A DNA stretch of 64,000 bases from Acidobacteriota bacterium (GTDB lineage: Bacteria; Acidobacteriota; Blastocatellia; Pyrinomonadales; Pyrinomonadaceae). The DNA lies in the NCBI GenBank assembly GCA_025463125.1, contig JAOAPX010000073.1, positions 1 to 64,000 on the forward strand. The letters run 5' to 3'. Of the stretch, positions 52,036 through 63,526 are shown piece after piece. Within the stretch, counting starts at the first letter, position 1. Each line of letters starts with the position of its first letter. Below the pieces are notes generated by a model that saw nothing but the letters and a program-made list of their open reading frames with translations, made no database searches and had not been told where the DNA came from. A program made the translations under genes and the position numbers.

Positions 52036-53994
52036 TTATTCCTCGTTTGCGCCGATTTCGGCAAGTTTTCTTAAATAATTCAATACTGTTGCGACAAATG
52101 TCGAATGCGACCACGTTAATGGCGAAACGGAAACAGGCTCGCCCGTCGCCGGATGAAGCTGTTCAGCCAGAACGCCCGAAGGCAGAGCGTTTTTCGCCGT
52201 CCATTCTAATATTTCCAGCGCGCCGCGCAAATCTTCTTTCGATTCGGCAACGGCGATCCGGTAATCGGCGAGCCAGAGCGTGCAGATAAACCACGCGTTT
52301 CCGGTCGCCGCGTCGGAAACGCGCATATAACCGTCGTTTTCAAAGCGCGCCACGCCGCCGATCTCCGTTTTAACCCAGAGTTTCTCTTCGATCGCGCGCA
52401 TCGTTTTAACGATCATTTCATCTTTGACTGAAAACGCCCCGAAATAAAACGCGCCGAAAAGCGAGGCGTCGATCGTCGCGTCGGCTTCGAAATGCTCGTC
52501 GCCGTGAAACTCAAGCGCGCGCAGAAAGCGCCCGAGCCGCTCGCTGTAAAGATGTTCGCGCATTCCGCAGACAAATTCGTCGGCTGTCTTATTATAAGCT
52601 TCGGCGCGCTCGTCTTCACCGAAAAGCGCGGCAAATTTCGCCGCGGCGCGAAGCCCGCCGACAACCGTCGCGCACGTAAAAGTGTGAATGCCCCGCCGGT
52701 CTTCCCACAAATTCCACGAAGGCTTCGGCAGATCCATCGTTTCGCGGCGAAACCCGGTCATAAAATCCGCGCAGCGAACGATCAGCGGTCGATAAAGGCG
52801 ACGGACGAATTCGATGTCGCGATTATTATTGTAATGCTCCCATAAAGCCCAGACGACCAGCCCGGTTTCATCTTCCTGAATCGGCACGAGCTGCTGTTTG
52901 CCCCAAACGTCCCACGAAGCGTGCCAGCCTGAAGCGACCGTTCCGTCGGCGTTATATTTTTGCAGAAAATAACCGTCGCGATGAACGATTTTTTCGCAAA
53001 ACTCAAAAAACTTTCTGGTTAAAAACGGGTAACCGGCAAGATCGAGCGCGTATGCGACAAGCGCGCCGTCGCGCGTCCAGAGATAGCTGTAATGATCGGT
53101 CGCGCGCGCCGTGACGTCCCAGTCGTTAGCCGCTAAAATGGCTCCGTCGTTGTCGATCTGAGTGCGGATTATCAGCAGCGAGCGCTTGTAAAGCTCGATG
53201 ATTTCGGGCGATAGATCGGCAAAGTCGGTATCGTTTTTATTAACCCACGCGCGCCAGTAGTTTTGCGTGTATTTCAGATAAAGCTCGGGTTTCCGGGTTT
53301 TTACGAGAGTATTTAACTCGGAAACTTCGGCGTGGGATTTGCCCGCCGCGATCCAGTAAAAGAACTCTCTTGAGCCGTGCGGCTCGATTTTGAAATTTAA
53401 TTGAACGGTCGAATCAACCGATCCTTCGGTTATCGCGGCGGCGGCGAGCGCGCCGTCTTCGGCATCGCGCCAGGTTCCTTCCTGATCGCGAAAATCTTTG
53501 CGCCCGGTCGTGAAAGCGTCGAAATGCGGTTCGGTATTAATCAAAAAATAACGATCTTTTTTGTAATGAAGAAGCGCGAAATTCTCCGGGTCGTAAAAAG
53601 CCGTGTCGCCGATCTTGTTTTCGGAAATGCGAAAATCGTGATGCAGAAAAACGCGCGCGTCGCGCTCCGCGTCGAGCGTGTTTTTGATGCGAACGCGGCG
53701 CAGAAAGACGTTCTCGTGACTGGCGACCGTGTCGTTCGAAACGATTTGCAAGCCGAGTTTTTCGTTCGTTAAAACAACGTTCGTCACCAGCGTTTCCGGC
53801 AGATAACTTAAATCGCGTTTCCAATCATCGTTATAAATCCAGGAAAATTCGCCGTCAGCCCAGACGCCGAAGCGAAAAGGAAAGCCTTCGGTGTGATTTT
53901 CCTGACCGACGTGCGGAAAATAAACGTCGCGGATTTGATATTTTTCGTCAAAATTAACAAGCAGAGAACCGTTTCCTACCGGAATATCACGCAT
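52036..53994 (-). CDS. Glycoside hydrolase family 15 (glucoamylase-like)
   Basis: RDIPVGNGSLLVNFDEKYQIRDVYFPHVGQENH; ATDHYSYLWTRDGALVAYALDLAGYP; DETGLVVWALWEHY; LTWSHSTFVATVLNYLRKL. Confidence 0.93.
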   Translation of the reverse strand: MRDIPVGNGSLLVNFDEKYQIRDVYFPHVGQENHTEGFPFRFGVWADGEFSWIYNDDWKRDLSYLPETLVTNVVLTNEKLGLQIVSNDTVASHENVFLRRVRIKNTLDAERDARVFLHHDFRISENKIGDTAFYDPENFALLHYKKDRYFLINTEPHFDAFTTGRKDFRDQEGTWRDAEDGALAAAAITEGSVDSTVQLNFKIEPHGSREFFYWIAAGKSHAEVSELNTLVKTRKPELYLKYTQNYWRAWVNKNDTDFADLSPEIIELYKRSLLIIRTQIDNDGAILAANDWDVTARATDHYSYLWTRDGALVAYALDLAGYPFLTRKFFEFCEKIVHRDGYFLQKYNADGTVASGWHASWDVWGKQQLVPIQEDETGLVVWALWEHYNNNRDIEFVRRLYRPLIVRCADFMTGFRRETMDLPKPSWNLWEDRRGIHTFTCATVVGGLRAAAKFAALFGEDERAEAYNKTADEFVCGMREHLYSERLGRFLRALEFHGDEHFEADATIDASLFGAFYFGAFSVKDEMIVKTMRAIEEKLWVKTEIGGVARFENDGYMRVSDAATGNAWFICTLWLADYRIAVAESKEDLRGALEILEWTAKNALPSGVLAEQLHPATGEPVSVSPLTWSHSTFVATVLNYLRKLAEIGANEE

Positions 53995-54037
53995 AATTTA
54001 GCTGTACTGAAATATTAAAAGAAGTTGTTTTTTGCAT

Positions 54038-54289
54038 TTATTGCAGACGGTTTTTTGAAATGTATCGCCGAAGTAATGTCACGAAAAGAATTAAAAAGAT
54101 TTCCGCCGCAAAAAGTAAAAATATAATAGCGGACAGCGAAATGACTAATCCGAGTCCGGGCAGCAAAATATAGCCGTCACCGCCATTGCTGATCCGCAAA
54201 ATAATTGAAGCTATAAGCAGCAAACCGACGACAATCGTTTTAATTACGGCAATCGCCAGGATAATTTTTAGCAGAAGTTTCATTCCCAA
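54038..54289 (-). CDS. Small two-TM membrane protein
   Basis: Two hydrophobic segments in an 83-aa ORF between coding genes. Confidence 0.5.
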   Translation of the reverse strand: MGMKLLLKIILAIAVIKTIVVGLLLIASIILRISNGGDGYILLPGLGLVISLSAIIFLLFAAEIFLILFVTLLRRYISKNRLQ

Positions 54290-54301
54290 CCTCGATTTAC
54301 C

Positions 54302-54817
54302 TTATAAAGTATCATCCCGGTTCATTTCTAAAGCATTTTTCCCCAGCGTTTTAGCAATCAAAAGATTTGCTTTTTCAATTGTTTCCTTTTCGCTCTTAAA
54401 AGCGAGCATCCCGATCGCCTCGTCGATTTTCACCCAGCGCGATTCGGAAACCTCGTGATCGTGATCGGCAACGTCGCCCGAAACGTATTTCATTAAATAA
54501 AAATGAACTAATTTATGAAAACGAACGCGCTCGCCCTTTTTCGTGCCGAAATACCAGTATTCGACCGTCTCGATTTTTTCTACGATTTCAGCGTCGATGC
54601 CGGCTTCTTCGCGAACTGCGCGCGCGGCGGCAATTTCCGCGGTTTCGCCTTCATCGACCAATCCTTTCGGTAATTGCCAGCGCCCGCTCGGTCTGACGGC
54701 GACGATCGCAACTTCAAAATCAGAACCGTTTTGCCGGAAAGCCGCGCCGCCGGCGGAAACTTGCTCGACGGTTTGAATCTTCGGTTTTTCTGCGGCTGTA
54801 GTTTCCGATTTTGCCAT
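54302..54817 (-). CDS. NUDIX hydrolase
   Basis: Nudix box GLVDEGETAEIAAARAVREEAGIDAEIVE. Confidence 0.93.
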   Translation of the reverse strand: MAKSETTAAEKPKIQTVEQVSAGGAAFRQNGSDFEVAIVAVRPSGRWQLPKGLVDEGETAEIAAARAVREEAGIDAEIVEKIETVEYWYFGTKKGERVRFHKLVHFYLMKYVSGDVADHDHEVSESRWVKIDEAIGMLAFKSEKETIEKANLLIAKTLGKNALEMNRDDTL

Positions 54818-54842
54818 TATTGTTACAGATTATTTTTTCAAA

Positions 54843-55439
54843 TTATTGTTTCAAAGCGCGCTCGACGGCGTCATCAAGCCGTGTTTTTACCGCCGGGTCA
54901 AACCCGATAAACTTTTCGACTAAAACGCCTTTGCGGTCGAAAACGGCGGTTTGCGGAATGTCGTTTCTCGTACCGAAAATAAAGTTCGTCAAAGCGTCTT
55001 CCGGCGTTGCCAACGGGTAATCGATCTTCAGTCGCTCGACAAACGTCGGAACCAACGGGCGATCTTCTTCGCCGCCGACGTGCAGCCCGATGATTTCTAA
55101 ATTTTCTTTGCCGTGTTTTTGCTGCAATTCCTTAAGATGCGGAATTTCTTCGAGGCACGGCGGGCAATACGTCGCCCAGAAATCCAGAATTACAACCTTT
55201 CCCTGTAAATCTTTTAATTTCTGATCGGCGGCGTCCGCGTTCGTGTTGCCGTCGAAAGTCGTCCAGGTCATCTCGCCTAAAGGTTTCGACGGCGGCATCG
55301 GCACATTCGTTTGCGGAACGTCGTTTATCGAAATCGGTTTGTTGCCGATTGTAACCGGCGACGCGCTCGGGCGGCACGCCGCGAAAATTGAAAAAGATAA
55401 GGCACAAAGTAAAATGTATATTAACTTCATCAAATTCAT
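54843..55439 (-). CDS. TlpA-family thiol-disulfide oxidoreductase lipoprotein
   Basis: ORF 54843..55523, internal start preferred; lipobox FAAC; VVILDFWATYCPPCLEEIPHLKEL. Confidence 0.9.
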   Translation of the reverse strand: MNLMKLIYILLCALSFSIFAACRPSASPVTIGNKPISINDVPQTNVPMPPSKPLGEMTWTTFDGNTNADAADQKLKDLQGKVVILDFWATYCPPCLEEIPHLKELQQKHGKENLEIIGLHVGGEEDRPLVPTFVERLKIDYPLATPEDALTNFIFGTRNDIPQTAVFDRKGVLVEKFIGFDPAVKTRLDDAVERALKQ

Positions 55440-55567
55440 TTTACACAAAAACGGCGCAAATTCATTAACGCGTAAAGTGAAAAGTCGCTGAACGCGCGCA
55501 GACTTTTTTAACCGGGAAATCAAAACGATTCTTTACTTTTTGTCTTTTCCTTTTTACTTTCTAGCTT

Positions 55568-56155
55568 GTGAGCTTTTACCCGCAAAAGATAAACGAGAGA
55601 TTTCAAAACCCGCGCAATGGCGGAAAACCGGAAAATCCAAACGCCGTCGGCGCGGGCGCAAGCTTCGTCTGCGGCTCGTTCGTCAGGTTTTATCTGCGTA
55701 TAAACCCCGAAACAAAGGAAATCAGCGAAGCGGGATATAAAACCAACGGGTGCGGTTTTGCGATCGCGGCGGCTGAAATTCTGGCGGAAAGCATCGTCGG
55801 CGAAAAATTAACCGGGCTGCACGGGCTCGACACGGAAGCTTTGCGCGCGGAGATCGAACGCAAGCTCGGGCAATTTGCAAACGAGCGGACGCAATGCGCC
55901 GAAATTTGTTTCGACGCGCTTCACCGGGCTTTCTCCGATTACCGCGCGCGGCAAATCGAAGAATTCGCCGGAGAAAAAGCTCTGATCTGCACGTGCTTCA
56001 GCGTTTCCGAAGAAACGATCGAAACGGCGATCGACCGCAATCAAATAGAAACGGTCGAAGAAGTGGCGAAAGTTTGCAGAGCGGGCGGCGGCTGCGGTTC
56101 GTGCCGGTTTTTGATTCAGGAAATGATTGATATTTACCGGAGCGAAAGATTTTAA
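55568..56155 (+). CDS. IscU/NifU N-terminal scaffold-like domain fused to a BFD-like [2Fe-2S] domain
   Basis: GTG start; FVCGSFVRFYLRI, YKTNGCGFAIAAAEILAE, TQCAEICFDALHRAF; C-term ICTCFSVSEETIETAI...VAKVCRAGGGCGSCRFLIQEMI. Confidence 0.82.
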   Translation: MSFYPQKINERFQNPRNGGKPENPNAVGAGASFVCGSFVRFYLRINPETKEISEAGYKTNGCGFAIAAAEILAESIVGEKLTGLHGLDTEALRAEIERKLGQFANERTQCAEICFDALHRAFSDYRARQIEEFAGEKALICTCFSVSEETIETAIDRNQIETVEEVAKVCRAGGGCGSCRFLIQEMIDIYRSERF

Positions 56156-56361
56156 GGCGAACATTGAAAATAAGACCGCGCGGCACAACAGCTTAAAGAT
56201 AAAACACACCCGGCGGGCGTTTGTGCAATTGCTGTATTTTTACCGTGCGTTTTTATGTTATACTCCTAAAATATAATCCGCTTTCCAACGCGGGAAAATT
56301 TAATTTTACGGAGAATATTCGAAGATTTTCAAAAGAAAATCAAACACTTCCGATTTCAAAT

Positions 56362-57756
56362 ATGGACGATCCTGCTAGTTTAAGTTTACTTTTATTTTTT
56401 GCGGAACCTGCCGCCGCAGCGGAAACACCAACGCTCACTTCTACCGCTTTAAATCTCTTACTGGTAATATTTTTAGTTCTTGCCAACGGTTTTTTCGTCG
56501 CCAGCGAGTTTGCGCTCGTCGCGGTCAGAAAGTCTAGAATCGAAGCCCTAGCCAACGAAGGACACAAAGGCGCCGAGCGGCTTTTAGGTTTATTAAATAA
56601 TCTCAACGCGTATATTTCCGCCACGCAGCTCGGCATTACGCTCGCTTCGCTCGGTTTAGGCTGGGTCGGCGAACCGGCGGTCGCGGCGCTGCTCGAACCG
56701 GCTTTGATCCGTCTCGGCGAGATGACGGGACTGACGTTTCTCGCTTCGGGAACCGTTCTGCACACGATTTCATTCACGATAGCGTTTTCGTTTATTACGT
56801 TTCTGCACATCGTTTTCGGCGAGCTTGCGCCGAAAACCGCCGCGCTCGAGCTTTCCGAAAGAGTTTCGCTGGTTATCGCGCTGCCTTTGCAGATTTTCTA
56901 CAAGGTTTTTAATTACCCGATTCGCCTGCTCGATTGGGCTGGTACGAGAACCGTTAGATTGTTCGGTCTTCACCCGTCGGGCGAACACGGCGGCTCGAAT
57001 TACACGGAAGACGAAATTCGACAGCTCGTTAATCTTTCCGAAGCGAGCGGGCATTTAAACGAAGACGAGCGCCGTTTAATCAACCAGGTTTTCGAGTTTT
57101 CCGAAACGACCGTTCGCGAAGCGATGATTCCGCGCACGGAAATCACGGCTATCTCGGAAAGCTGCACGCTCGAAGAAATCGCGCTCGCTTTTCGTAAAAA
57201 CGGTTATTCGCGCCTGCCGGTTTATCGCGGCTCGCTCGACGATATGATCGGCTTTATTCACAGCAAGGACGTGATGGGATTTTTGCTCGAACCGGAAACT
57301 TTCGCGCTCGAACACGTTTTGCAAAAACCGATGTACGTCGTCGATACGGCGCGGCTTGAAGACGTTTTGAGACAGATGCAGAAGGAAAAATTCCATTTCG
57401 GATTCGTCGTTGACGAGCACGGCGGCGTTGAGGGAATTATCACGCTCGAAGACCTTCTCGAAGAAATCGTCGGCGATATTTCCGACGAGCACGACGAAGA
57501 AGCAAACGAGCAGATTCACGAGCAGCCGGACGGCAGCTATCTTCTCGACGGCGGTCTGGCGGTCAGAGATTTAAACCGCCGCCTGGAATTGAATCTTCCG
57601 ATTTCAGAAGGCTACACGACGATCGCCGGATTTTTAATGAGCGAATCGGGACAGATTTTAAATGAAGGCGAAACGGTTCCGTTTAACGGGCACGTTTTCA
57701 AGATCGAAAAAGTCGATAAACGCCGGATTCTAAAGGTTAGGATGGAACACTCGTAA
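56362..57756 (+). CDS. Hemolysin/CorC family protein (CNNM + CBS + transporter-associated domain)
   Basis: ORF 56221..57756; FFVASEFALVAVRKSRIE, RLINQVFEFSETTVREAMIPRTEITAI, YSRLPVYRGSLDDMIGFIHSKDV, GFVVDEHGGVEGIITLEDLLEEIVGDI. Confidence 0.93.
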   Translation: MDDPASLSLLLFFAEPAAAAETPTLTSTALNLLLVIFLVLANGFFVASEFALVAVRKSRIEALANEGHKGAERLLGLLNNLNAYISATQLGITLASLGLGWVGEPAVAALLEPALIRLGEMTGLTFLASGTVLHTISFTIAFSFITFLHIVFGELAPKTAALELSERVSLVIALPLQIFYKVFNYPIRLLDWAGTRTVRLFGLHPSGEHGGSNYTEDEIRQLVNLSEASGHLNEDERRLINQVFEFSETTVREAMIPRTEITAISESCTLEEIALAFRKNGYSRLPVYRGSLDDMIGFIHSKDVMGFLLEPETFALEHVLQKPMYVVDTARLEDVLRQMQKEKFHFGFVVDEHGGVEGIITLEDLLEEIVGDISDEHDEEANEQIHEQPDGSYLLDGGLAVRDLNRRLELNLPISEGYTTIAGFLMSESGQILNEGETVPFNGHVFKIEKVDKRRILKVRMEHS

Positions 57757-57798
57757 AGCATAGAAAACAAGCGGCAAAGCGAAATAGCAAAAGTTAAC

Positions 57799-57846
57799 AA
57801 AAGCAAAAGTAACACGAGAATAAATATTTGTTACTTTTGCTTTTTT
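57799..57846 (+). terminator. Intrinsic terminator after the CorC-like gene
   Basis: AAAAGCAAAAGTAACA / TGTTACTTTTGCTTTT followed by T-run. Confidence 0.85.
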
Positions 57847-57895
57847 GTCTTTAAATCCGATACAGGATAAATTTAACTGATAAGTTTTTTTATAA

Positions 57896-59212
<1,317 letters not shown>

Positions 59213-59216
59213 CATT

Positions 59217-59338
59217 TAGCCGCGAACAGAAAATTAGCCGCAAACAAACTCGAAAAGGCGCGAAAAGGCGCGAAAAAGACAAAAACTATATGTGAATTTA
59301 ATTTTTGTTCCTGATCTTTCGAGTTTGTTCGCGGCTAA
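59217..59338. repeat. Inverted repeat with internal 10-bp tandem units
   Basis: TTAGCCGCAAACAAACTCGAAA (59234-59255) / TTTCGAGTTTGTTCGCGGCTAA (59317-59338), one mismatch; GAAAAGGCGC repeated twice in the loop; extra TAGCCGCGAACA copy at the left edge. Confidence 0.85.
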
Positions 59339-59349
59339 AAAAGCATCTT

Positions 59350-59638
59350 ATGAAGATTTAATTATCGGCGGAGCAAAATTTCCCGGGCGTCGCCTCACAA
59401 ACGCGGCGTTAGCCCGAAATCATAAAATAACGCTTTTCAATCGCGGCAAACATTCAGCGGCTTTTTGCCTTAGGCGGTGAAAGCTTCGGCGGATGCTTTG
59501 AAAAGTTCGGTCGGGCGATACGTTTTTACGGAAGTCAGGGAAAAAGTCAAAAAGCTTGAACAAATGAGCAAAATCGGTGGTATTATTGCTGACGAATTCG
59601 GGTTAAATAATTTCAAAGTCGGTTCTTTTTTGTACTGA
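59350..59638 (+). pseudogene. Decayed NAD-dependent epimerase/SDR (CSP41-like) relic
   Basis: Adding one T after ATGAAGATT gives MKILIIGGAKFPGRRLTNAALARNHKITLFNRGKHS (Rossmann start); a later frame reads KASADALKSSVGRYVFTEV, like an SDR internal segment; ends with a short ORF to 59638. Confidence 0.75.
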
Positions 59639-59641
59639 AAA

Positions 59642-60085
59642 ATGATGCAGGATCACGAATGGCAAAACGGCGAATACACGATCAGCACCGAGCGCGAGCG
59701 GCTGCAAATCGATGTTATTTTTAAATATTTAACCGGGGAATCTTACTGGGCGCGCGAGCGTTCCTACGAACAAACAGTAACGGCGATAAAAAATTCCTTG
59801 CCTTTTGGCGTGTATAAAGGCGAAAATTTAATCGGGTTTGCGCGCGTCGTTACCGATTACGCGACTTTCGCTTATCTCGGCGACGTTTTTATTTTAGAAG
59901 CGCATCGAGGAAAAGGCTTGAGCAAATGGCTGATGGAAACGATCGTCAATCATCCAGAGCTGCAAGGCTTGAGGCGCTGGGTTTTAGCGACCAGAGACGC
60001 GCACGGGCTTTACGAAAAATACGAATTTTCCGCTTTGAGATTTCCCGAACGGTGGATGGAGAAAACCGCTCCGAACGCGTATTAA
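59642..60085 (+). CDS. GNAT-family N-acetyltransferase
   Basis: LIGFARVVTDYATFAYLGDVFILEAHRGKGLSKWLMETIVNHPEL...RRWVLATRDAHGLYEKYEF. Confidence 0.93.
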   Translation: MMQDHEWQNGEYTISTERERLQIDVIFKYLTGESYWARERSYEQTVTAIKNSLPFGVYKGENLIGFARVVTDYATFAYLGDVFILEAHRGKGLSKWLMETIVNHPELQGLRRWVLATRDAHGLYEKYEFSALRFPERWMEKTAPNAY

Positions 60086-60249
60086 AAAGCGAAAATTAAA
60101 AAATAATACACCGGTTACTAATCTTTTCTAATATAATAATTTAATAATCAACAGTTCTCCGTTTTTTCGAGTTTTCAGTTTTCAAAGGGGCAGAAAACGA
60201 AATGTACACGATTAAATTTGGAAATTGGACTTTCGGCATTGGAAGCAAT

Positions 60250-61809
60250 ATGAACAACGGACACAAAAGCAAACGACCGCTGGCGCTTATCATTCTGGAC
60301 GGGTGGGGAATTTCGCCGCATAAAGAAGGCAATGCGATAGCTTTGGCGCACACGCCTTATTACGATGAAATCTGCGCGAAATATCCGCGAACGAATTTGT
60401 CGGCAGCCGGTTTGCGCGTCGGTTTAACGCCGGATTCGGCGGGAAACCCGGAAGTCGGGCATTTGAATCTCGGCGCGGGACGCATCGTTCAAACCGATGT
60501 TTCGCGCATCTCCGAAGCCTTAAGGTCCGGCGATTTTTTTGAAAATCAAGCGTTGAAAAAAGCGTTTGCCAAAGCCGCCGCGAATAATTCTTCGGTTCAT
60601 TTAATCGGCTTGTTAAGCGACGGCGACGCGCATTCGAAACCGGAAAACCTGTTCGCGCTTTTGCGTATGGCAAAGGCGGAAGGTTTAAGAGACGTTTTCG
60701 TTCACCCGATTTTAGACGGGCGCGACGTTTCGCCGCGAACCGCCGATATTTACGCCGAAGCTCTGGAAATCAAAATGGCTGACATCGGCGTCGGGCAGAT
60801 CGCGACGCTTTGCGGGCGATATTACGCGATGGATTCAAACCAGAACTGGGAACGCACGGCGCGGGCTTACACGATGCTCGTACACGCCGAAGGCGAGCGC
60901 GCTTTCGATGCCGTAACGGCGATTCGCAGCTCGTTTCTGCGCGGCATCGCCGATGAATTTATCGCGCCGATCGTGCTCGAAAAAGAACCGGGCAAACCGG
61001 TCGCGACGATAAAAAACGGCGACGTCGTGATTTATTTCAATCATCGCGCCGACGGAATGCGGCAAATCGTCAAATCGCTTTCCATTCCCGATTCAAACGA
61101 TTTTGCTGTTTCCGGCAAACCGCGTATCGAAACGGTTTGCCTGATCGAATACGACCGCGGCTATAATCTTCCGGTCGCGTTTCTGCCCGAATCGGAAAAC
61201 AATGTGCTGGCGCAGGTTTTCGCCGAATACGGCGTTTTGAATTGCCGTCTGACCGAAAGCGAGCGATACCCGCATCTAACTTACTTTTTCAACGGCGGCG
61301 TGGAAAACGAAAATTTGTGCGAGCAGCGCGTTCTGGTTCAATCACCGAAAAACGCCGCTTACGAATTGCAGCCCGAAATGAGCAGTTTCAAGGTGACGGA
61401 CAAGTTTCTGCGCAGTCTCGAAGCGGGCGAAAATGACGTTTTTATAATGAATCTGCCCGCGTCCGATCTGGTCGCGCAAACCGGGAACCTGGAAAAAACC
61501 ATCGAATCGGTTCAGTTTGTCGATACGTGTCTCGGGGGGATTTTAGAAAAGATTCGCGAGATGAAAGGCGTCGCGATGATCACTTCGTCGCACGGCGGCT
61601 GCGAAGAAATGGCTGACCTTCTGACCGGCGAGCCGAATTCGCAGCCGACGGCTAATCCGGTTCCGTTTCATTTTATCGACGAGCAGGCAAACGGGCTGCT
61701 GCTTCGAGACAACGGGGCGCTCGAAGACGTTGCGCCGACGATACTCGGAATTTTAGGCATCGAAAAGCCCGCTGAAATGACGGGCAGAGATTTGCGTTTG
61801 AATAATTAA
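60250..61809 (+). CDS. gpmI: 2,3-bisphosphoglycerate-independent phosphoglycerate mutase
   Basis: RPLALIILDGWGISPHKEGNAIALAHTPYYD, DSAGNPEVGHLNLGAGRIVQTDVSRI, HPILDGRDVSPRT, GRYYAMDSNQNWERT. Confidence 0.96.
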   Translation: MNNGHKSKRPLALIILDGWGISPHKEGNAIALAHTPYYDEICAKYPRTNLSAAGLRVGLTPDSAGNPEVGHLNLGAGRIVQTDVSRISEALRSGDFFENQALKKAFAKAAANNSSVHLIGLLSDGDAHSKPENLFALLRMAKAEGLRDVFVHPILDGRDVSPRTADIYAEALEIKMADIGVGQIATLCGRYYAMDSNQNWERTARAYTMLVHAEGERAFDAVTAIRSSFLRGIADEFIAPIVLEKEPGKPVATIKNGDVVIYFNHRADGMRQIVKSLSIPDSNDFAVSGKPRIETVCLIEYDRGYNLPVAFLPESENNVLAQVFAEYGVLNCRLTESERYPHLTYFFNGGVENENLCEQRVLVQSPKNAAYELQPEMSSFKVTDKFLRSLEAGENDVFIMNLPASDLVAQTGNLEKTIESVQFVDTCLGGILEKIREMKGVAMITSSHGGCEEMADLLTGEPNSQPTANPVPFHFIDEQANGLLLRDNGALEDVAPTILGILGIEKPAEMTGRDLRLNN

Positions 61810-61834
61810 ATTTGAATATTGCATAATAAACTTA

Positions 61835-63526
61835 ATGTTGTTTTACTCCGGAATTGTTAATCGTTTCTCCCTGTTTTTTCTTTTAATATTGATTTTTACG
61901 GGTTGTTCTTCCGATCAGCCGTCGGCGAATATGCAGAATGCGGCGGCTGTGCTGCCCGACGCCGACGAATCTTCGTTTGAGGTTCCCGAGTCGAATATTA
62001 ATCTCGCCAATCCGCTCGTCATTTCCAATAAACCGGAAGACGTGGCGACGTGTGAAAAGATAAACCGAACCATCGAAGAAAGCCCGTACGCCAATTCGCG
62101 CTGGGGCGTTTTCGCCGTCAGTTTAACCGACGGTCGCGTCGTTTGCTCGCTCGACGGTCGAAAGCTTTTCAATCCCGCTTCGATTCAAAAAACCTTGACG
62201 GCAATCGTCGCGCTCGATAAATTGGGCGCCGATTATCGCTGGAAAACTTCCGTCTATGTTAAAAATCAAATCGAAGCCGACGGAACCTTAAACGGCGATT
62301 TGACGCTGTACGGCGAAGGCGCTCCGGATTTCGGCGCGGCGCAGCTGGAAAATCTCGCTTCGCAATTGTATGACAAAGGCTTGCGGCGCGTAACCGGAAA
62401 CGTCGTCGGCGACGACAGTTATTTTCGCGGCGACGCGATCGGCGACGGCTGGACGTGGAACGAGCTGCAATGGTATTACGGCGCGGAAGCATCGGCGCTT
62501 TCTTTTAACGATAACCAGGCTTTTATTAATGTCGAAAACGGCGCGGGGCGCGCGACGACCGATTATCTACAGGTGACGGTCGGAAATCCGACGCCGATTT
62601 CGAGCGCCGGTAATAAAGAAGACAATTACGAAGCGGGCGGCATAAAGCGCGGGCTCGACGACAATAATTTTTACGTTTGGGGCAATGTGAAAAGCTTCGG
62701 CGCGCGCGTTTCGGTTCATAACCCGGCGGGACTCGTTGCGAAAAACCTTAAAGAAGCGCTGGAGAAAAAGGGAATTGCGATCGGCGGGCAAGCCGTTTCG
62801 CGCGATTGGAAATCCGCCGATGCGCTCGACCCGGCAAGCCAGCAGATGCTTGCTTCGGTTGAGAGCGAGCCGCTCGTCGAAGTCGTCAAAAAGATGAATA
62901 AACATTCGGTCAATCTTTACGCCGAACTGCTTTTGCGAACCATCGGCAAGCGTTTCAGCGATTCGGTTCCGACCAACATACAGCTGCCGCAAAACGTGCG
63001 CGGCGACGACATCGCGGGCGCGGCGGTTATGAAAAAATGGCTTTTGGAACACAAGATCGCCGCCGATGAAGTGCAGATTTCCGACGGCTCCGGTTTGTCG
63101 CGACTCGATTTCGTCACGCCCGAAGCTTTCGCCAAAGCTTTTATCGCCGTGGCGCAAAGCCCGTATTCAAAAGCTTTCGCCGATTCGCTGCCGATCGCCG
63201 CGACCGATGGAACCATGGGCGGGCGTTTAGGCAGGTTGAAAGGAAAAGTTATCGCCAAAACCGGCACGATCACGTATGTTAATTCGCTCGCCGGTTACGC
63301 GGCGACGGGCAGCGGCGAGGTGCTCGCTTTTGCCGTTATCAGCAATAACAACACGCGCAAAAACGGCGTGACGAACGTGATCGACAAAGTCGTGACGATT
63401 CTCGCGGGCGCGGACGAAAAGCAAAAAGGCGAAAACGGGCAAACGGAAAGTAGCGAGCCGAAACCTTCAAACACTTCAAACTCGAATCAGCCGAACGGTT
63501 TTTACGAGCAGAATCTTAGAAAGTGA
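61835..63526 (+). CDS. dacB: PBP4-like D-alanyl-D-alanine carboxypeptidase/endopeptidase (lipoprotein)
   Basis: Lipobox IFTGC; SxxK in NPASIQKTLTAIVALDKLG; SxN-region KHSVNLYAELLLRTIG; KTGT in VIAKTGTITYVNSLAGY. Confidence 0.93.
   Translation: MLFYSGIVNRFSLFFLLILIFTGCSSDQPSANMQNAAAVLPDADESSFEVPESNINLANPLVISNKPEDVATCEKINRTIEESPYANSRWGVFAVSLTDGRVVCSLDGRKLFNPASIQKTLTAIVALDKLGADYRWKTSVYVKNQIEADGTLNGDLTLYGEGAPDFGAAQLENLASQLYDKGLRRVTGNVVGDDSYFRGDAIGDGWTWNELQWYYGAEASALSFNDNQAFINVENGAGRATTDYLQVTVGNPTPISSAGNKEDNYEAGGIKRGLDDNNFYVWGNVKSFGARVSVHNPAGLVAKNLKEALEKKGIAIGGQAVSRDWKSADALDPASQQMLASVESEPLVEVVKKMNKHSVNLYAELLLRTIGKRFSDSVPTNIQLPQNVRGDDIAGAAVMKKWLLEHKIAADEVQISDGSGLSRLDFVTPEAFAKAFIAVAQSPYSKAFADSLPIAATDGTMGGRLGRLKGKVIAKTGTITYVNSLAGYAATGSGEVLAFAVISNNNTRKNGVTNVIDKVVTILAGADEKQKGENGQTESSEPKPSNTSNSNQPNGFYEQNLRK

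Noticed and set aside
62567-63157. 196-aa minus-strand ORF antisense to dacB
   Set aside because: Opposite a confident PBP4-like gene; no recognisable motif
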